Positions 35,532 through 45,049 are shown, counted from the stretch's first letter. The stretch is 64,000 nt of DNA from Prescottella defluvii (GCA_029690005.1 CP121458.1:186001-250000), one strand, 5' to 3'. Made by a program: numbers and translations. Notes: generated by a model from the letters alone, not told the origin.

Positions 35532-37046
35532 ATGACCCGAGAACTGCGCGACACGGCCCAGACTCGTCCCCGATCACTCCCCCTCGACGTTCGCGAGCCT
35601 GGATCCGCGGACCGGGACCCTTCTCGCCGAGTACCCCGTCATGACCGAGTCCGACGTCGCGGCTGCGGTAGATCGAGCCCGCGGCGCGGCGAACTGGTGG
35701 GCCGCACAGGAATTCCGCGGTCGCCGCGACTGGTTGCTCGAGTTCAAGAAGGCGATCGCGACCGACGCCGACGACCTCGCCCGGGTCGTCTCCGCCGAGA
35801 CCGGCAAGCCCTACGACGACGCCCTGCTCGAGATCATGCTCGCGATCGAGCACCTCGACTGGGCCGCCCGCAACGCGAAGAAGGTGCTCCGACCCGACGG
35901 GTTCCGTCGGGCCTCGTCAGCGCCAACCAGTCGGCCACGCTCGGTTACCAGCCGTTCGGCGTCGTCGGCGTCATCGGCCCGTGGAACTACCCGGTGTACA
36001 CGCCGATGGGATCGATCTCGTACGCGCTCGCCGCCGGGAACGCGATCGTGTTCAAGCCCAGCGAACTCACCCCGGGCGTCGGAAAGTGGCTCGAGGCCAA
36101 GTGGAACTCGCTCGCACCGACCCAGCCTGTGCTGCAGGTGATCACGGGCCTCGGCCCGACGGGCGCCGCCCTGTGCCGGGCCGGTGTCGACAAGATCGCG
36201 TTCACCGGTTCCGGACCCACCGCGCGGAAGGTCATGGCGGCCTGCGCCGAGACCCTCACCCCGATCGTCGCGGAGTGCGGCGGCAAGGACGCGATGCTGG
36301 TCGCCGAGGACGCCGACCTGGACAAGGCCGTCGAGTTCGCCGCGTTCGGGGCCTTCGGCAACGCCGGCCAGACGTGCGCCGGCGTCGAGCGCATCTACGT
36401 AGCCGAACCGGTGTACAAGCAGTTCCTCGACAAGCTCACCTCGGCGGTCGAACGGGTCAGCCCGGGCGGGTCGGACGAGGACACCTACGGCCCGATGACG
36501 CTGCCCCGGCAGGTCGACGTGGTCCGCAGCCACATCGCCGACGCGATCGGCAAGGGCGCCCGCGCGGTGATCGGCGGAATCGACTCCGTCCATGAACGAT
36601 TCGTCGATCCCGTGATCCTCACCGATGTCCCGGAGGGCTCGTCAGCGGTGTGCGAAGAGACGTTCGGGCCGACCGTTGTCGTCAACAAGGTCCGCGACGT
36701 CGAAGAGGGCGTCGAGCGGGCCAATGCGACGTCGTACGGGCTAGGCGCATCGGTGTTCACCCGCAACCGGTCGCGCGGCCGGGACATCGCCGGCCGGCTG
36801 CGCGCCGGGATGGTGTCGGTGAACTCGGTGCTCGGCTTCGCCGGGATCCCGTCGCTGCCGTTCGGCGGCATCGGCGAGTCCGGGTTCGGCCGTATCCACG
36901 GCGCCGACGGCCTCCGCGAGTTCAGTCATCCCAAGGCCGTCACCGTCCAGAAGTTCGCGGCCCCACTGAATCTGCTCACCCTCGAGCGGTCCGCCCGGGA
37001 CATGAAGATCTCGGCGTGGATGCTCAAGGCTCGGCACGGTCGGTGA
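35532..37046 (+). CDS. Aldehyde dehydrogenase family protein, frame-disrupted N-terminus
   Basis: About 505 residues. It starts at ATG 35532 behind GGAGG. The frame shifts near 35590 and returns near 35910; in between FASLDPRTGTLLAEYPV and AAVDRARGAANWWAAQEF read in another frame. After that it is intact: FTGSGPTARKVMAAC near residue 220, AECGGKDAMLVAEDADL near 250 with the general-base position, GNAGQTCAGVERIY near 282 with the nucleophile cysteine, and EETFGPTVVV near 375. It probably oxidises the aldehyde produced by an MpaB-family oxygenase in the same module. Confidence 0.85.
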   Translation: MTRELRDTAQTRPRSLPLDVREPGSADRDPSRRVPRHDRVRRRGCGRSSPRRGELVGRTGIPRSPRLVARVQEGDRDRRRRPRPGRLRRDRQALRRRPARDHARDRAPRLGRPQREEGAPTRRVPSGLVSANQSATLGYQPFGVVGVIGPWNYPVYTPMGSISYALAAGNAIVFKPSELTPGVGKWLEAKWNSLAPTQPVLQVITGLGPTGAALCRAGVDKIAFTGSGPTARKVMAACAETLTPIVAECGGKDAMLVAEDADLDKAVEFAAFGAFGNAGQTCAGVERIYVAEPVYKQFLDKLTSAVERVSPGGSDEDTYGPMTLPRQVDVVRSHIADAIGKGARAVIGGIDSVHERFVDPVILTDVPEGSSAVCEETFGPTVVVNKVRDVEEGVERANATSYGLGASVFTRNRSRGRDIAGRLRAGMVSVNSVLGFAGIPSLPFGGIGESGFGRIHGADGLREFSHPKAVTVQKFAAPLNLLTLERSARDMKISAWMLKARHGR

Positions 37047-37124
37047 CGCCGTGACGCTGACCAGTTCACGACGCGTCCACATCTTTCCACCCCCGATCGG
37101 GATCCCCACCCCGACCGGGGGCGG

Positions 37125-37958
37125 ATGGGGTGGGTGAAGGTGCTCGAGGGACTCGATCCGGAGACCCGCCACCAGGACATCCTCCGCATCACGGCCGGCT
37201 ACGAGTTCCCGTGGGACTACCAGCGTTCGCTCGAGTTCGCCCTGTTCCGGACGTACTGTGTGCCGTCGATATCCGAACTACTGGCCCGCACCGGGGAATT
37301 CGAGCACCGCCCGCAGAAGCGCTACGACGACACCTCCCTGCTGATGGGCGAGTTGGTGGAGCACGGCTACGACTCGGAACGCGGGCGACAGTCTCTGCGC
37401 AACATCAACCGGATGCACGGGCGGTACACCATCGCGAACGACGACATGCGCTACGTGCTGTCGACGTTCGTGTACGACCCGATCGACTGGATCGACCGCT
37501 ACGGGTGGCGCCGTCTGCATCCGCACGAGCGTCTCGCGTCGTACCACTTCTACCGGCAGGTCGGGATCCGAATGGGCATCAAGGACATTCCCGGCTCGTA
37601 CCAGGAGTTCCACCGGTTCAAGACGGACTACGAACGGGAGCACTTCGTCTACAGCGACGACAACCACCGCATCGGCACCTACACCCTGCGTCTGTTCCAG
37701 TCGTGGTACCCGGCGGTTCTCGAACGTCCCGTCGCCGCGGCCGTGTACGCGCTGATCGACGATCGCATGTCCACCGCGTTCGGGTTCCCGAAGGGGTCGG
37801 CGCGGGTGCGGGCCGCCGCGGAGGCCGGACTCCGGGCGCGGTCGGGTGTCGTGCGCCTGCTACCGAAGCGGCGGGTGTCCGCGGGATCCGGCGACCCGAG
37901 GAACCGCACGTACCCCGGCTACCCGGTCGGCTACTGCCCGCGTGATCTCGGGGTGTAG
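37125..37958 (+). CDS. MpaB/DUF2236-family protein
   Basis: The second member of this family in the module, 277 residues, not closely similar to the one at 32.7 kb. Recognisable parts are ILRITAGYEFPWDYQRSLEFALFRTYCVPS near residue 20, INRMHGRYTIANDDMRYVLSTFVYDPIDW near 95 with the family histidine, and YYRQ-type helix SYHFYRQVGIRMGIKDIPG near 140. ATG 37125 is 78 bp after the aldehyde dehydrogenase stop. A proline-rich open stretch upstream in another frame could mean a few N-terminal residues are missing through an indel. The end overlaps the convergent LysR gene by 28 bp. Confidence 0.8.
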   Translation: MGWVKVLEGLDPETRHQDILRITAGYEFPWDYQRSLEFALFRTYCVPSISELLARTGEFEHRPQKRYDDTSLLMGELVEHGYDSERGRQSLRNINRMHGRYTIANDDMRYVLSTFVYDPIDWIDRYGWRRLHPHERLASYHFYRQVGIRMGIKDIPGSYQEFHRFKTDYEREHFVYSDDNHRIGTYTLRLFQSWYPAVLERPVAAAVYALIDDRMSTAFGFPKGSARVRAAAEAGLRARSGVVRLLPKRRVSAGSGDPRNRTYPGYPVGYCPRDLGV

Positions 37959-38880
37959 GGGGTCCGATCGGCACTCGATTCTCGAGATCGACCGCCGCCG
38001 AAGGCCTCTTCCACCGCGGCGATGCCGGCACGGACGGCGGGACCGGCATTGTCCGACCGCCAGACCACGTGGATGTCCCGCGGTAGCGGCGGGTCGGTGG
38101 GCAGCAGCGCGACGCCGGCGGGGAGGTCGTCGACCGCCAGGCGCGGAACGAGGGCAGCCGCGAGTCCCGCGGCGACGAACGCGAGATGCGTCGAGACGTC
38201 CGACGCCTCGAAGTCGACGCGGGGCTCGAAACCCTCCCCGCACAGTGTCTTCACGAGCCAGTCCCGAAATGCCGTACCGGCGCCCACGCCACCCAGGCCG
38301 TGCCGGCAAGTTCGCGGAGCGGAACGGTTCCCGGTCCCGCGAGCGGATGGCCGGAGGGCAAGGCCACGGCGGCCGAATCACGATGTATCAGCTTCGATTC
38401 CATTCCGACCGGAATGTGCACGGGCGTCGACTCCCAGCTGTCGACCACACCGACATCGATGCGCTTGCGGGCGAGTGACTCCAGCGTCACCTCGGTCTCC
38501 CCCTCCGCCACCGACACCTGGACCGGATACCGCGCCGACAGCGCGGCGACCACGGACGGCAGGACCACGCGCGACGCGGCGACGAACGCACCGAAGCGAA
38601 TCGGGCCGACGACTTCGTCCCGCATGGATCCGATCTCGGCCTCGACGGCGGCCGCGCGAGCCAACAGGTCCGAGCCACGTTCGGCGAGCAACCGTCCGGC
38701 GGGAGTGAGACTCACGCCGCGGCCGGAGGGCTCGAGCAGCCTTGCCCCCACCTCTCGTTCGAGCTTCGCCAACTGCTGAGAGACCCCGGACGGCGTCACG
38801 TGCAGGAGCTTCGCCGCTGCGGCGACTGATCCAGTCTCGGCCACCGCGCAGAGCGCGCGGATGCGTTCGAGGCTCAACAC
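37931..38880 (-). CDS. LysR-family transcriptional regulator, frame-disrupted
   Basis: About 316 residues when joined. The helix-turn-helix is near residues 1-60 (IRALCAVAETGSVAAAAKLLHVTPSGVSQQLAKLEREVGARLL). The co-inducer domain continues in a second frame after an apparent base loss near 38275, ending with VSTHLAFVAAGLAAALVPRLA. It is divergent from an EamA transporter gene, the usual arrangement in which a LysR protein regulates an exporter. A dyad lies between them at 38897. Confidence 0.87.
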
Positions 38881-38896
38881 GCCAACGACACTACCG

Positions 38897-38912
38897 AATG
38901 TTCAGAAACATT
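38897..38912. promoter_or_regulatory. Dyad between lysR and the EamA transporter gene
   Basis: AATGTT-CAGA-AACATT is a perfect 6-bp dyad with a 4-bp centre in the 74-bp divergent gap. It suits a LysR-type or promoter-proximal operator, and lies 16 bp before the LysR start. Confidence 0.45.
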
Positions 38913-38954
38913 TCTTACTTGTTGTTTCCGCTGGTAGATAGAAAAATCATCCCC

Positions 38955-40034
38955 GTGCAGACCTTGGAATCGGGCCGCGCCCGACCGGCCGACGCGTACG
39001 CACCCGGCCGGTTCGCCGACCCGCGAGCGCTCGCCGTGGCGGGCGCCTTCGCGATCTCCCTGACCGCGGTGTTCATCCGGCTGGCCGACGTCTCCGCCGC
39101 GACCGCGGTGCTCTACCGGTGTCTACTGGCGCTGCCGCCGCTGGCCGTGCTCGCCTCGAGGGAGTACCGCCGGGGTTGTCGCCTCACCCACCGGGACGTA
39201 CTGCGGTACGCCGCCGCGGGCGCGATGCTCGGCGTCGACTTCGCGCTGTGGTCGCAGGCGATCGGGCTGATCGGGGCCGGCATCTCGACGGTTCTGGTGA
39301 ACGTGCAGGTGGTCGTCGTCCCGCTGCTCTCGTTCCTCGCCCTGGGGACGCGGGTTCCGACGCGATTCGTCCTGGCGGTCCCTGTCCTGTTCGCCGGGGT
39401 GGCGCTCGCCAGCGGGGCCGCGGGCGGAGTGTCGGCCGGACCCGACCTGTACTGGGGCAGCTTCCTGGCGTTGCTGTCAGGCGTCGCGTACGCGGCGTAC
39501 ATCTTCGTCGTCGGCGGGCGCGGATCGGCGGCTACCGCGTCGTCCCAGGTCCTCATCTCGACCGCCGCGGCCGGGATCGTCGGATCCACCCTCGGGTCGC
39601 TGTGGGGTCCGATCGACCTGACGCCGGGCTGGGTGGCGTTCGGTTGGCTTGCAGCGCTTGCCCTCTCGGCGCAGCTGGTGGGCTGGGTACTCCTCGGCCG
39701 CTCCCTGCCCCGGCTTGCACCCGAGGTCGGCGCGACGCTCCTGCTGCTGCAACCGGTCATCGCCGTCGCCGCGGCCACGGCCTGGCTCGGCGAGCGGCCC
39801 ACGGCAATGCAACTCGTCGGATGCGCGACGGTCGTCGTCACCGCCTGGTTCGTGGCGTCCCGGCCGGCGACGATCCCGCCCCGTCACAGCGATCCGAGTT
39901 CACGTTCACTCGCCGCCCACGCGGTGGGGCTTTGGCCGAACCGGCGCCGGAACCACCGCGAGAAGGCGCTCAGGTCCGAGAAGCCCAGCTCGCCGGCGAT
40001 GTCGGTCAAGGTGCGGCCGTCGCGGGCGATGTAG
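38955..40034 (+). CDS. EamA/DMT-family transporter
   Basis: A membrane protein with about ten predicted helices in two EamA repeats: ALAVAGAFAISLTAVFI near residue 29, VLYRCLLALPPLAVLA, YAAAGAMLGVDFALW, and in the second half WGSFLALLSGVAYAAYIFVV and ATLLLLQPVIAVAAATAWLGE. It probably exports a metabolite or drug. GTG 38955 is the best start for a protein of about 310 residues plus tail. The last 50 residues are polar and antisense to the AraC gene, so a frame change near 39880 may hide the natural stop. Confidence 0.85.
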   Translation: MQTLESGRARPADAYAPGRFADPRALAVAGAFAISLTAVFIRLADVSAATAVLYRCLLALPPLAVLASREYRRGCRLTHRDVLRYAAAGAMLGVDFALWSQAIGLIGAGISTVLVNVQVVVVPLLSFLALGTRVPTRFVLAVPVLFAGVALASGAAGGVSAGPDLYWGSFLALLSGVAYAAYIFVVGGRGSAATASSQVLISTAAAGIVGSTLGSLWGPIDLTPGWVAFGWLAALALSAQLVGWVLLGRSLPRLAPEVGATLLLLQPVIAVAAATAWLGERPTAMQLVGCATVVVTAWFVASRPATIPPRHSDPSSRSLAAHAVGLWPNRRRNHREKALRSEKPSSPAMSVKVRPSRAM

Positions 40035-40897
40035 CGCACCGCGAGATCGGCGCGGACCGCGTCGACCACCGACGTGTAGGTCTCCTCCGACTGCGCCAGG
40101 TGCCGGTGCAGCGTGCGCCGGTCCATGCCGAGGCTGCGCGCGATCCGCGTCGCCGAGCAGTTCCCGCCGGGCAGCAACGCCTCGATGATGTCCCGCACCC
40201 GACCGACCGTCGACGTGTCCTCCGGCGGGGTGAGCAGGTCGAGGTACTGCCGCGCGTACGGCCGCAGGAGCGGATCCGACAGCGGATTCACCGCGTCGAG
40301 ATCACTCGAGTAGAGCGCCAGACCGTTGAAGTCGCGGCCGAACGCGACGTGCGGGCCCAGCACACGGTGATAGACGTCGAGGTCGGCCGGCGCGTCGTGG
40401 GCGAAGCAGGTGGACAGCGGGCGCCAGTCGCCCGGAAGGAGGCTGCCGAGGATCCGCGCGATCGACGCGACGGCCAGCTCGATCGACTGACGCCCCAGCT
40501 GCAACCCCTGCGCGGGCTCGACGTGGAGCGTCGCGAGACCGTTCATCTCGACCAGTCGGGTCCGGATGGCCTCGTTGTACAGCCGCATGTACCGAAGGAC
40601 GATCTCGAGCGCGCTCCGCACGTCCGGTTCCTCCCGCGCGACCATGCCCACCGGTCCGAGGTTGGAAATCCGCCGGCCCGCCGCCATCCGCACCCCGAAG
40701 TCCTCACACGACGTCGCGCCGGCCGTGTGCTGGAGGAGGTCGTTCACCGCTCGGGCCGCGATCCACGCGTCGGGCGTCGCGAAGGTCGCCGGATCGATAC
40801 CGGCCTCCCGCATCACCGGATGTGGATCCAGCCCGAGCGACTGCGCCAACTCGACGTACTCGTTGAGAACCGAAATCCGGACCCGCACAGCTCTCAC
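39884..40897 (-). CDS. AraC-family transcriptional regulator
   Basis: About 337 residues. The N-terminal ligand-binding half is of the arabinose-binding-like type (YVELAQSLGLDPHPVMREAGIDP, GRRISNLGPVGMVAREEPDVRSALEIVLRY). The C-terminal double helix-turn-helix includes CSATRIARSLGMDRRTLHRHLAQ and LTDIAGELGFSDLSAFSRWFRRRFGQSPTAWA. The start is GTG 40897 or GTG 40888. It is divergent from an SDR gene 224 bp away, which it may control. The C-terminal coding end overlaps the EamA frame on the other strand. Confidence 0.9.
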   Translation of the reverse strand: MRAVRVRISVLNEYVELAQSLGLDPHPVMREAGIDPATFATPDAWIAARAVNDLLQHTAGATSCEDFGVRMAAGRRISNLGPVGMVAREEPDVRSALEIVLRYMRLYNEAIRTRLVEMNGLATLHVEPAQGLQLGRQSIELAVASIARILGSLLPGDWRPLSTCFAHDAPADLDVYHRVLGPHVAFGRDFNGLALYSSDLDAVNPLSDPLLRPYARQYLDLLTPPEDTSTVGRVRDIIEALLPGGNCSATRIARSLGMDRRTLHRHLAQSEETYTSVVDAVRADLAVRYIARDGRTLTDIAGELGFSDLSAFSRWFRRRFGQSPTAWAASERELGSL

Positions 40898-40972
40898 CGT
40901 CTCCCCAATCGTCTCAGAATGCCAAGGAATCTGTCCCAACGGGCCAAGAGCAAACGACCCATTCGGTATAGC

Positions 40973-40986
40973 GTGACATGCGTCAC
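40973..40986. promoter_or_regulatory. GTGAC dyad upstream of the SDR gene
   Basis: GTGAC-ATGC-GTCAC lies in the divergent gap between the AraC and SDR genes, just after a TATA-like stretch (GGTATAGC). A further GTCAC half-site follows at 40994. It may be an AraC-family or other operator. Confidence 0.35.
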
Positions 40987-41121
40987 CTCGCTTGTCACAC
41001 CCTCCGACGACCGAGCCGAATCGGAGTCGCGTTGCCCCCCAAGGCAACTCCAACGACAGGAACATGCGCCGTCACTTCGGCGCCGGTGCAGATCTCGCAT
41101 ATCCAGACTAGGAGCCGTGCA

Positions 41122-41946
41122 ATGCAGCTACTCGACAAAGTCGCCGTCGTGACCGGAGCCGCACAGGGCCTGGGCCGGTCGATCGCGCTCGCGATGGCGC
41201 AGGAGGGCGCGGACCTCGTCCTGTGCGATCTGCAGGAGGACAAGCTCGCGGAGGTCTCCACCGAAATCGAGGCCCTGGGGCGCAAGAGCCTGGCCCTGCG
41301 CTGCGACGTCTCGTCCAAGGAGCAGGTCGTCGAGATGTTCGCCCGGGCCGCCGACCAGTTCGGCACCGTCCACATCCTGGTCAACAACGCTGCGCGGGTG
41401 CCGAATTCGCCGGAGGACGAGGTCCGCCGCAGTCGCCACTATGCGCACATCACCACCCCTGTGGAGCGGCAGTCCATGGGCATCACCAGCAGCCTCACCG
41501 ACGAGGACTGGCTCAAGTGGTGGGACGTCAACGTCCACGGCGTCTTCTACTGCACCCGTGAAGCATTGACATTCATGGAGCCGCAGGGCTACGGGCGGAT
41601 CATCAACATCGCGTCGATCGCCGGTACCTCGGCCGCGAGCGCGCACAGCCCCGGGTACTCGGCCGCGAAGGCCGCTGTCGCCAGCCTGACCAAGACGGTC
41701 GCGCTCGACGTCGCCGGCGCCGGCGTGTACGTCAATGCGATCGCCTGCGGCGGGGTGCTCACCCCGCCCTTCCAGGCGTACCTCGACAAGGCCACTGAGG
41801 AGGAGAAGGCCAACCTGTACCAGATCGTCCCTGTCGGCCGCCTGGGCAAACCCGAGGAGTATGCCTCGCTCGCCGTCTACCTCGCCGGCGAAAGCCATTA
41901 TCTCGTCGGCCAGGTCATCAGCCCCAACGGGGGCGTCATCATCTGA
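41122..41946 (+). CDS. Short-chain dehydrogenase/reductase (SDR)
   Basis: An intact 274-residue SDR starting at ATG 41122 behind AGGAG. The cofactor motif is TGAAQGLGRS near residue 11, followed by CDLQ at the NAD-selecting position, NNAARV near 90, an insert of about 25 residues (PNSPEDEVRRSRHYAHI), and the active site YSAAKAAVASLTK near 180. It probably oxidises a hydroxy compound, but no pathway partner is adjacent. Possible control by the divergent AraC regulator. A strong hairpin terminator follows. Confidence 0.9.
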   Translation: MQLLDKVAVVTGAAQGLGRSIALAMAQEGADLVLCDLQEDKLAEVSTEIEALGRKSLALRCDVSSKEQVVEMFARAADQFGTVHILVNNAARVPNSPEDEVRRSRHYAHITTPVERQSMGITSSLTDEDWLKWWDVNVHGVFYCTREALTFMEPQGYGRIINIASIAGTSAASAHSPGYSAAKAAVASLTKTVALDVAGAGVYVNAIACGGVLTPPFQAYLDKATEEEKANLYQIVPVGRLGKPEEYASLAVYLAGESHYLVGQVISPNGGVII

Positions 41947-41962
41947 GCACCGCACGACGACA

Positions 41963-42001
41963 GAGGGCGGAACAGCAAGAAGTACTTGCCGTTCCGCCCT
42001 C
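41963..42001. terminator. Hairpin terminator between SDR and ndh
   Basis: An 11-bp stem (GAGGGCGGAAC pairing with GTTCCGCCCTC) continues inward as GCAAG/CTTGC. It lies 17 bp after the SDR stop and 17 bp before the convergent ndh stop, so it can serve both directions. Confidence 0.8.
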
Positions 42002-42017
42002 GGTCGTTCGATCCGAG

Positions 42018-43353
42018 CTATGCCGCCTTGGCGGTCTCGTCGTCGGGGATCCGCGCGTCGGGCGCCTCGATCGGGCCGACCTCCTGCGCGTAGTGGAAGT
42101 GCGGGCGACGGTGGCCGAGGAACGAGCCGAACCACGACATCACCGCGACGTAGCGGTTGCGGAAGCCCACCAGGTACACCATGTGCACCGCGAGCCACAG
42201 CACCCAGGCGATGAAGCCGGTGAGCTCGATGCTCTTCACCTTGGTGACGGCGCGGAAGCGGTTGATGATCGCCATCGAGCCCTTGTCGCGGAACTTGAAC
42301 GGCGTGCCGCGCTTGGCCTTCCCGAGGATGGTGGCGGCCACGTGGCGTCCGCCCTGCATCGCGACGGGCGACTGGCCGGGCAGGTTGTTGAGCGACGTCA
42401 TGTCGCCGACCGCGAAGATGTCGGCACGGCCGCCGACGGTGAGGTCGGGGTTGACGAGGAGGCGTCCGGCGCGGTCGGTCTCGCAGCCGGTGCGCTCGGC
42501 GAGCGCGGCCGCGAAGTCGTTGGCCTGCACACCCGCCGACCAGATGATGGTCTCGGCGGTGCGGCGGACACCGGTCTCGCTGCCGTGGGCCTTGAGGGTG
42601 GCGCCGTGCTCGTCGATATCGGTGACGAGCGTGCCCAGGACCACCTCGACGCCCGACTTCTCGAGCGACTCCTTGGTGTACTCGCTGAGCTTGCCGCCGT
42701 ACGCCGGCATCGCGACGCCCGCGCCCTCGACGAGGGTGACGGTGACGTCGTCGGCGGTGACGCCGCGGATCGACTGCTCGAAGTAGCGGCCCGCGAGCTC
42801 CTTGATCTGGCCGGCCAGCTCGACGCCTGTGGCGCCGGCACCGATGACGATGAAGCTCAGCAGGTTCTTGCGGCGCTCGAAGGTCGGTGGTGGTGTGCGC
42901 CTCCTCGAAGCAGCGCACGATCTGCGCGCGCAGCCGCTCGGCGTCGTCGACGGTCTTGAGCGCGTAGGTGACCTTGGCGAACTCGTCGCGTCCGAAGTAG
43001 CTCTGCCGCGCGCCGGTGGCGGCGACGAGCGAGTCGTAGCCGAGGGTGTGGCGCTCCCCGGCGGCCTCGTAGACGAGTTCCTTCTCGTCCGGCCGGACGT
43101 CGACGACCCGACCGAGGCGGACGTCGGCGTTGGGGTACTTGGCGAGGATCGCGCGCACCGACGGGGCGATCTCACCGGCCGCGAGGACACCGGTCGCCAC
43201 TTGGTACAGCAGCGGCTGGAACAGGTGCTCGGTGGTCTCCGAGATGAGGACGAACGGCTTGCCGGCCTTGGCCAGCTTCTTCGCCGTGGCGAGGGCACCG
43301 AATCCGGACCCGACGATCACAACTTCGGTCCGGTCGATTACTGCTTCGCTCAC
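42018..43353 (-). CDS. ndh: Type II NADH dehydrogenase (NDH-2), frame-disrupted
   Basis: A peripheral membrane flavoprotein that passes electrons from NADH to menaquinone without pumping protons. Joined length is about 445 residues. The FAD motif is VVIVGSGFGALATAKKLAKAG near residue 10, the NADH motif is IVIGAGATGVELAGQIKEL near 165, and IFAVGDMTSLNNLPGQSPVAMQGGRHVA near 300 is the second FAD contact. A C-terminal hydrophobic amphipathic segment (GFIAWVLWLAVHMVYLVGF) anchors it. One extra base near 42890 shifts the frame. It is divergent from a LysR gene. Confidence 0.9.
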
Positions 43354-43461
43354 GGTTGCCTCCTTCTCGCGATATTCGCGAGACCTGGTCGAGATGTATG
43401 AGAGACACCGTAGGAGCGCTAACGACCCTTGCGCCAGTAATCAGGGAGATTCGGAGAACAG

Positions 43462-43480
43462 TTATCTCGATCGCTCATAA
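43462..43480. promoter_or_regulatory. LysR-type T-N11-A box candidate
   Basis: TTAT and ATAA are separated by 11 bases in the ndh/lysR divergent gap, 14 bp before the LysR start codon. The spacing matches the usual LysR recognition pattern, but short matches like this occur by chance. Confidence 0.35.
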
Positions 43481-43493
43481 GTAGTATGTCGGT

Positions 43494-44399
43494 ATGGACT
43501 TCCGGCAGCTGCGGTACTTCCTCGCCGTGAGCGAGGAGCTGAGCTTCAGCAACGCCGCCAAACGGTGCTTCATCTCGCAGTCCGCGATCAGCCATCAGGT
43601 CACCAAGCTCGAGCAGGAACTGGGGACCTCGCTGTTCGAACGCTCCACCCGGGTCGTGCGGCTCACGCCGGCCGGATCGCGTCTGGTCCCGATCGCGCAG
43701 GAGGTGCTGAGTCTCGAGGCCAAGGCGTTCTCCGTCGTGAAGGAGCCGCGCAACCGCATCCGGATCACCGCGAGCATGAGCTTCGCGCCGCAGAGCCTCG
43801 CGGCGATCGCCCACGTCCGCGAGAAGCACCCGGACCTCGACATCGAGTTCGTGATCAAGAACTTCACCGACCGCATCGAGGCGGTGGCGTCGGGCGACGC
43901 CGACATCGCACTCATCCGCGGCGAGGTGGACCGGCCCGGGCTCGAGACGGTCGATCTCGGCGTCGAGGACCTGATGGTCGCGACGTCCAACCACCACCCG
44001 GTGTCGGCGTTCTCGACCGTCGAGCTGAGCGAGCTCGCGCCGTATCCCCTGCTGCTGCCGCCGCGGCAGAGCCAGGTCCTGATCCACACCGTCGTGGAGA
44101 ACGCCTTCGTCGACGTCGGCCGACGCCTGCGACTCGGCCCGCCGATCGCCCGCGACCACACCGCGATCCTCGACGTCATCACGAATCCGCGCGCGTGGAC
44201 GGTCCTCTACGCGAGCACCGCCGCCGAGGCGCCGCGCACCGGACTATGCGTCATGCGCGAGAAGAACAACCGGCTGCGCGTGCCGGTCAGCGGCATCGTC
44301 CGTACCGGCGCGGCCGAGGCACCCGGCATGGCGAGCCTGATCCGTTCGCTGCAGCAGACGATGACCACAGAGAACGGTGCGCCCCCGGCCCCGCAGTAG
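43494..44399 (+). CDS. LysR-family transcriptional regulator
   Basis: An intact 301-residue protein. The helix-turn-helix lies at residues 1-60 (MDFRQLRYFLAVSEELSFSN, SAISHQVTKLEQELGTSLFERSTRVVRLT). The co-inducer-binding domain follows (IRITASMSFAPQSLAAIAHVREKHPDLDI). It is transcribed away from ndh with 140 bp between the starts, so regulation of the NADH dehydrogenase by this protein is a reasonable inference. The stop codon lies inside a hairpin terminator. Confidence 0.9.
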   Translation: MDFRQLRYFLAVSEELSFSNAAKRCFISQSAISHQVTKLEQELGTSLFERSTRVVRLTPAGSRLVPIAQEVLSLEAKAFSVVKEPRNRIRITASMSFAPQSLAAIAHVREKHPDLDIEFVIKNFTDRIEAVASGDADIALIRGEVDRPGLETVDLGVEDLMVATSNHHPVSAFSTVELSELAPYPLLLPPRQSQVLIHTVVENAFVDVGRRLRLGPPIARDHTAILDVITNPRAWTVLYASTAAEAPRTGLCVMREKNNRLRVPVSGIVRTGAAEAPGMASLIRSLQQTMTTENGAPPAPQ

Positions 44400-44417
44400 C
44401 GGGATCGGGGGCGCACC
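44376..44417. terminator. Hairpin terminator between lysR and recR
   Basis: A perfect 12-bp outer stem (GGTGCGCCCCCG with CGGGGGCGCACC) continues as an inner CCCGC/GCGGG stem. It overlaps the last codons of the LysR gene and lies 23 bp from the convergent recR stop. Confidence 0.8.
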
Positions 44418-44440
44418 GGACGCGTGCTGGCCGGCGCCGG

Positions 44441-45049
44441 CTACAGCGTGCGCCGGCCAGAGAGTGCGCGGCCGAGGGTGAGCTCGTCGGCGAACTCGAG
44501 GTCGCCGCCCATCGGCAGCCCCGACGCCAGCCGCGACACCGTCAGCCCCGGGAAGTCGCGCAGCATCCGCACCAGATACGTAGCGGTCGCCTCGCCCTCG
44601 GTGTTGGGGTCGGTGGCGATGATCACCTCGGTGACGTCGACACCATCCTCCTGATTTCCGATGCGCGTCAACAACTCCCGGATCCGCAGCTGATCGGGAC
44701 CGATGCCGCTCAGCGGATCGAGCGCCCCGCCGAGCACGTGATAGCGCCCCTTGAACTCACGGGTCCGCTCGATCGCCTGGACGTCCTTGGGTTCCTCGAC
44801 GACGCACACCATGGTGCGGTCCCGACGCGGGTCGGAACAGATGCGGCACTTCTCCTCCTCGGAGACCGTGCCGCACACGACGCAGAACTGGACGCCGTCG
44901 CGCACCTTCTGCAGGACCGCCTGGAGCCGGTCGATCTCCGGGGGCTCGACCGACAACAGGTGGAACGCGATGCGCTGGGCGCTCTTCGGTCCGATACCGG
45001 GCAGCTTGCCCAGCTCGTCGATCAAGTCCTGGACGGGACCTTCGTACAA
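44441..45049 (-). CDS. recR: Recombination protein RecR
   Basis: A 202-residue DNA-binding protein that works with RecF/RecO in gap repair. The helix-hairpin-helix is [24 protein letters not shown] near residue 8, the zinc finger is [16 protein letters not shown] near 54 and the Toprim domain includes [19 protein letters not shown] near 138. No ATG fits: the family N-terminus ([13 protein letters not shown]) begins right after a TTG at 45049, so a TTG start is proposed. It lies 10 bp after ybaB, as in mycobacteria. Confidence 0.95.
   Translation of the reverse strand: MYEGPVQDLIDELGKLPGIGPKSAQRIAFHLLSVEPPEIDRLQAVLQKVRDGVQFCVVCGTVSEEEKCRICSDPRRDRTMVCVVEEPKDVQAIERTREFKGRYHVLGGALDPLSGIGPDQLRIRELLTRIGNQEDGVDVTEVIIATDPNTEGEATATYLVRMLRDFPGLTVSRLASGLPMGGDLEFADELTLGRALSGRRTL

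Noticed and set aside
41128..43353. A 741-codon open frame covering ndh and the SDR region
   Set aside because: Only its first 150 codons are NDH-2. After the frame change near 42890 the translation is low-complexity arginine-rich shadow, then antisense of the SDR gene.
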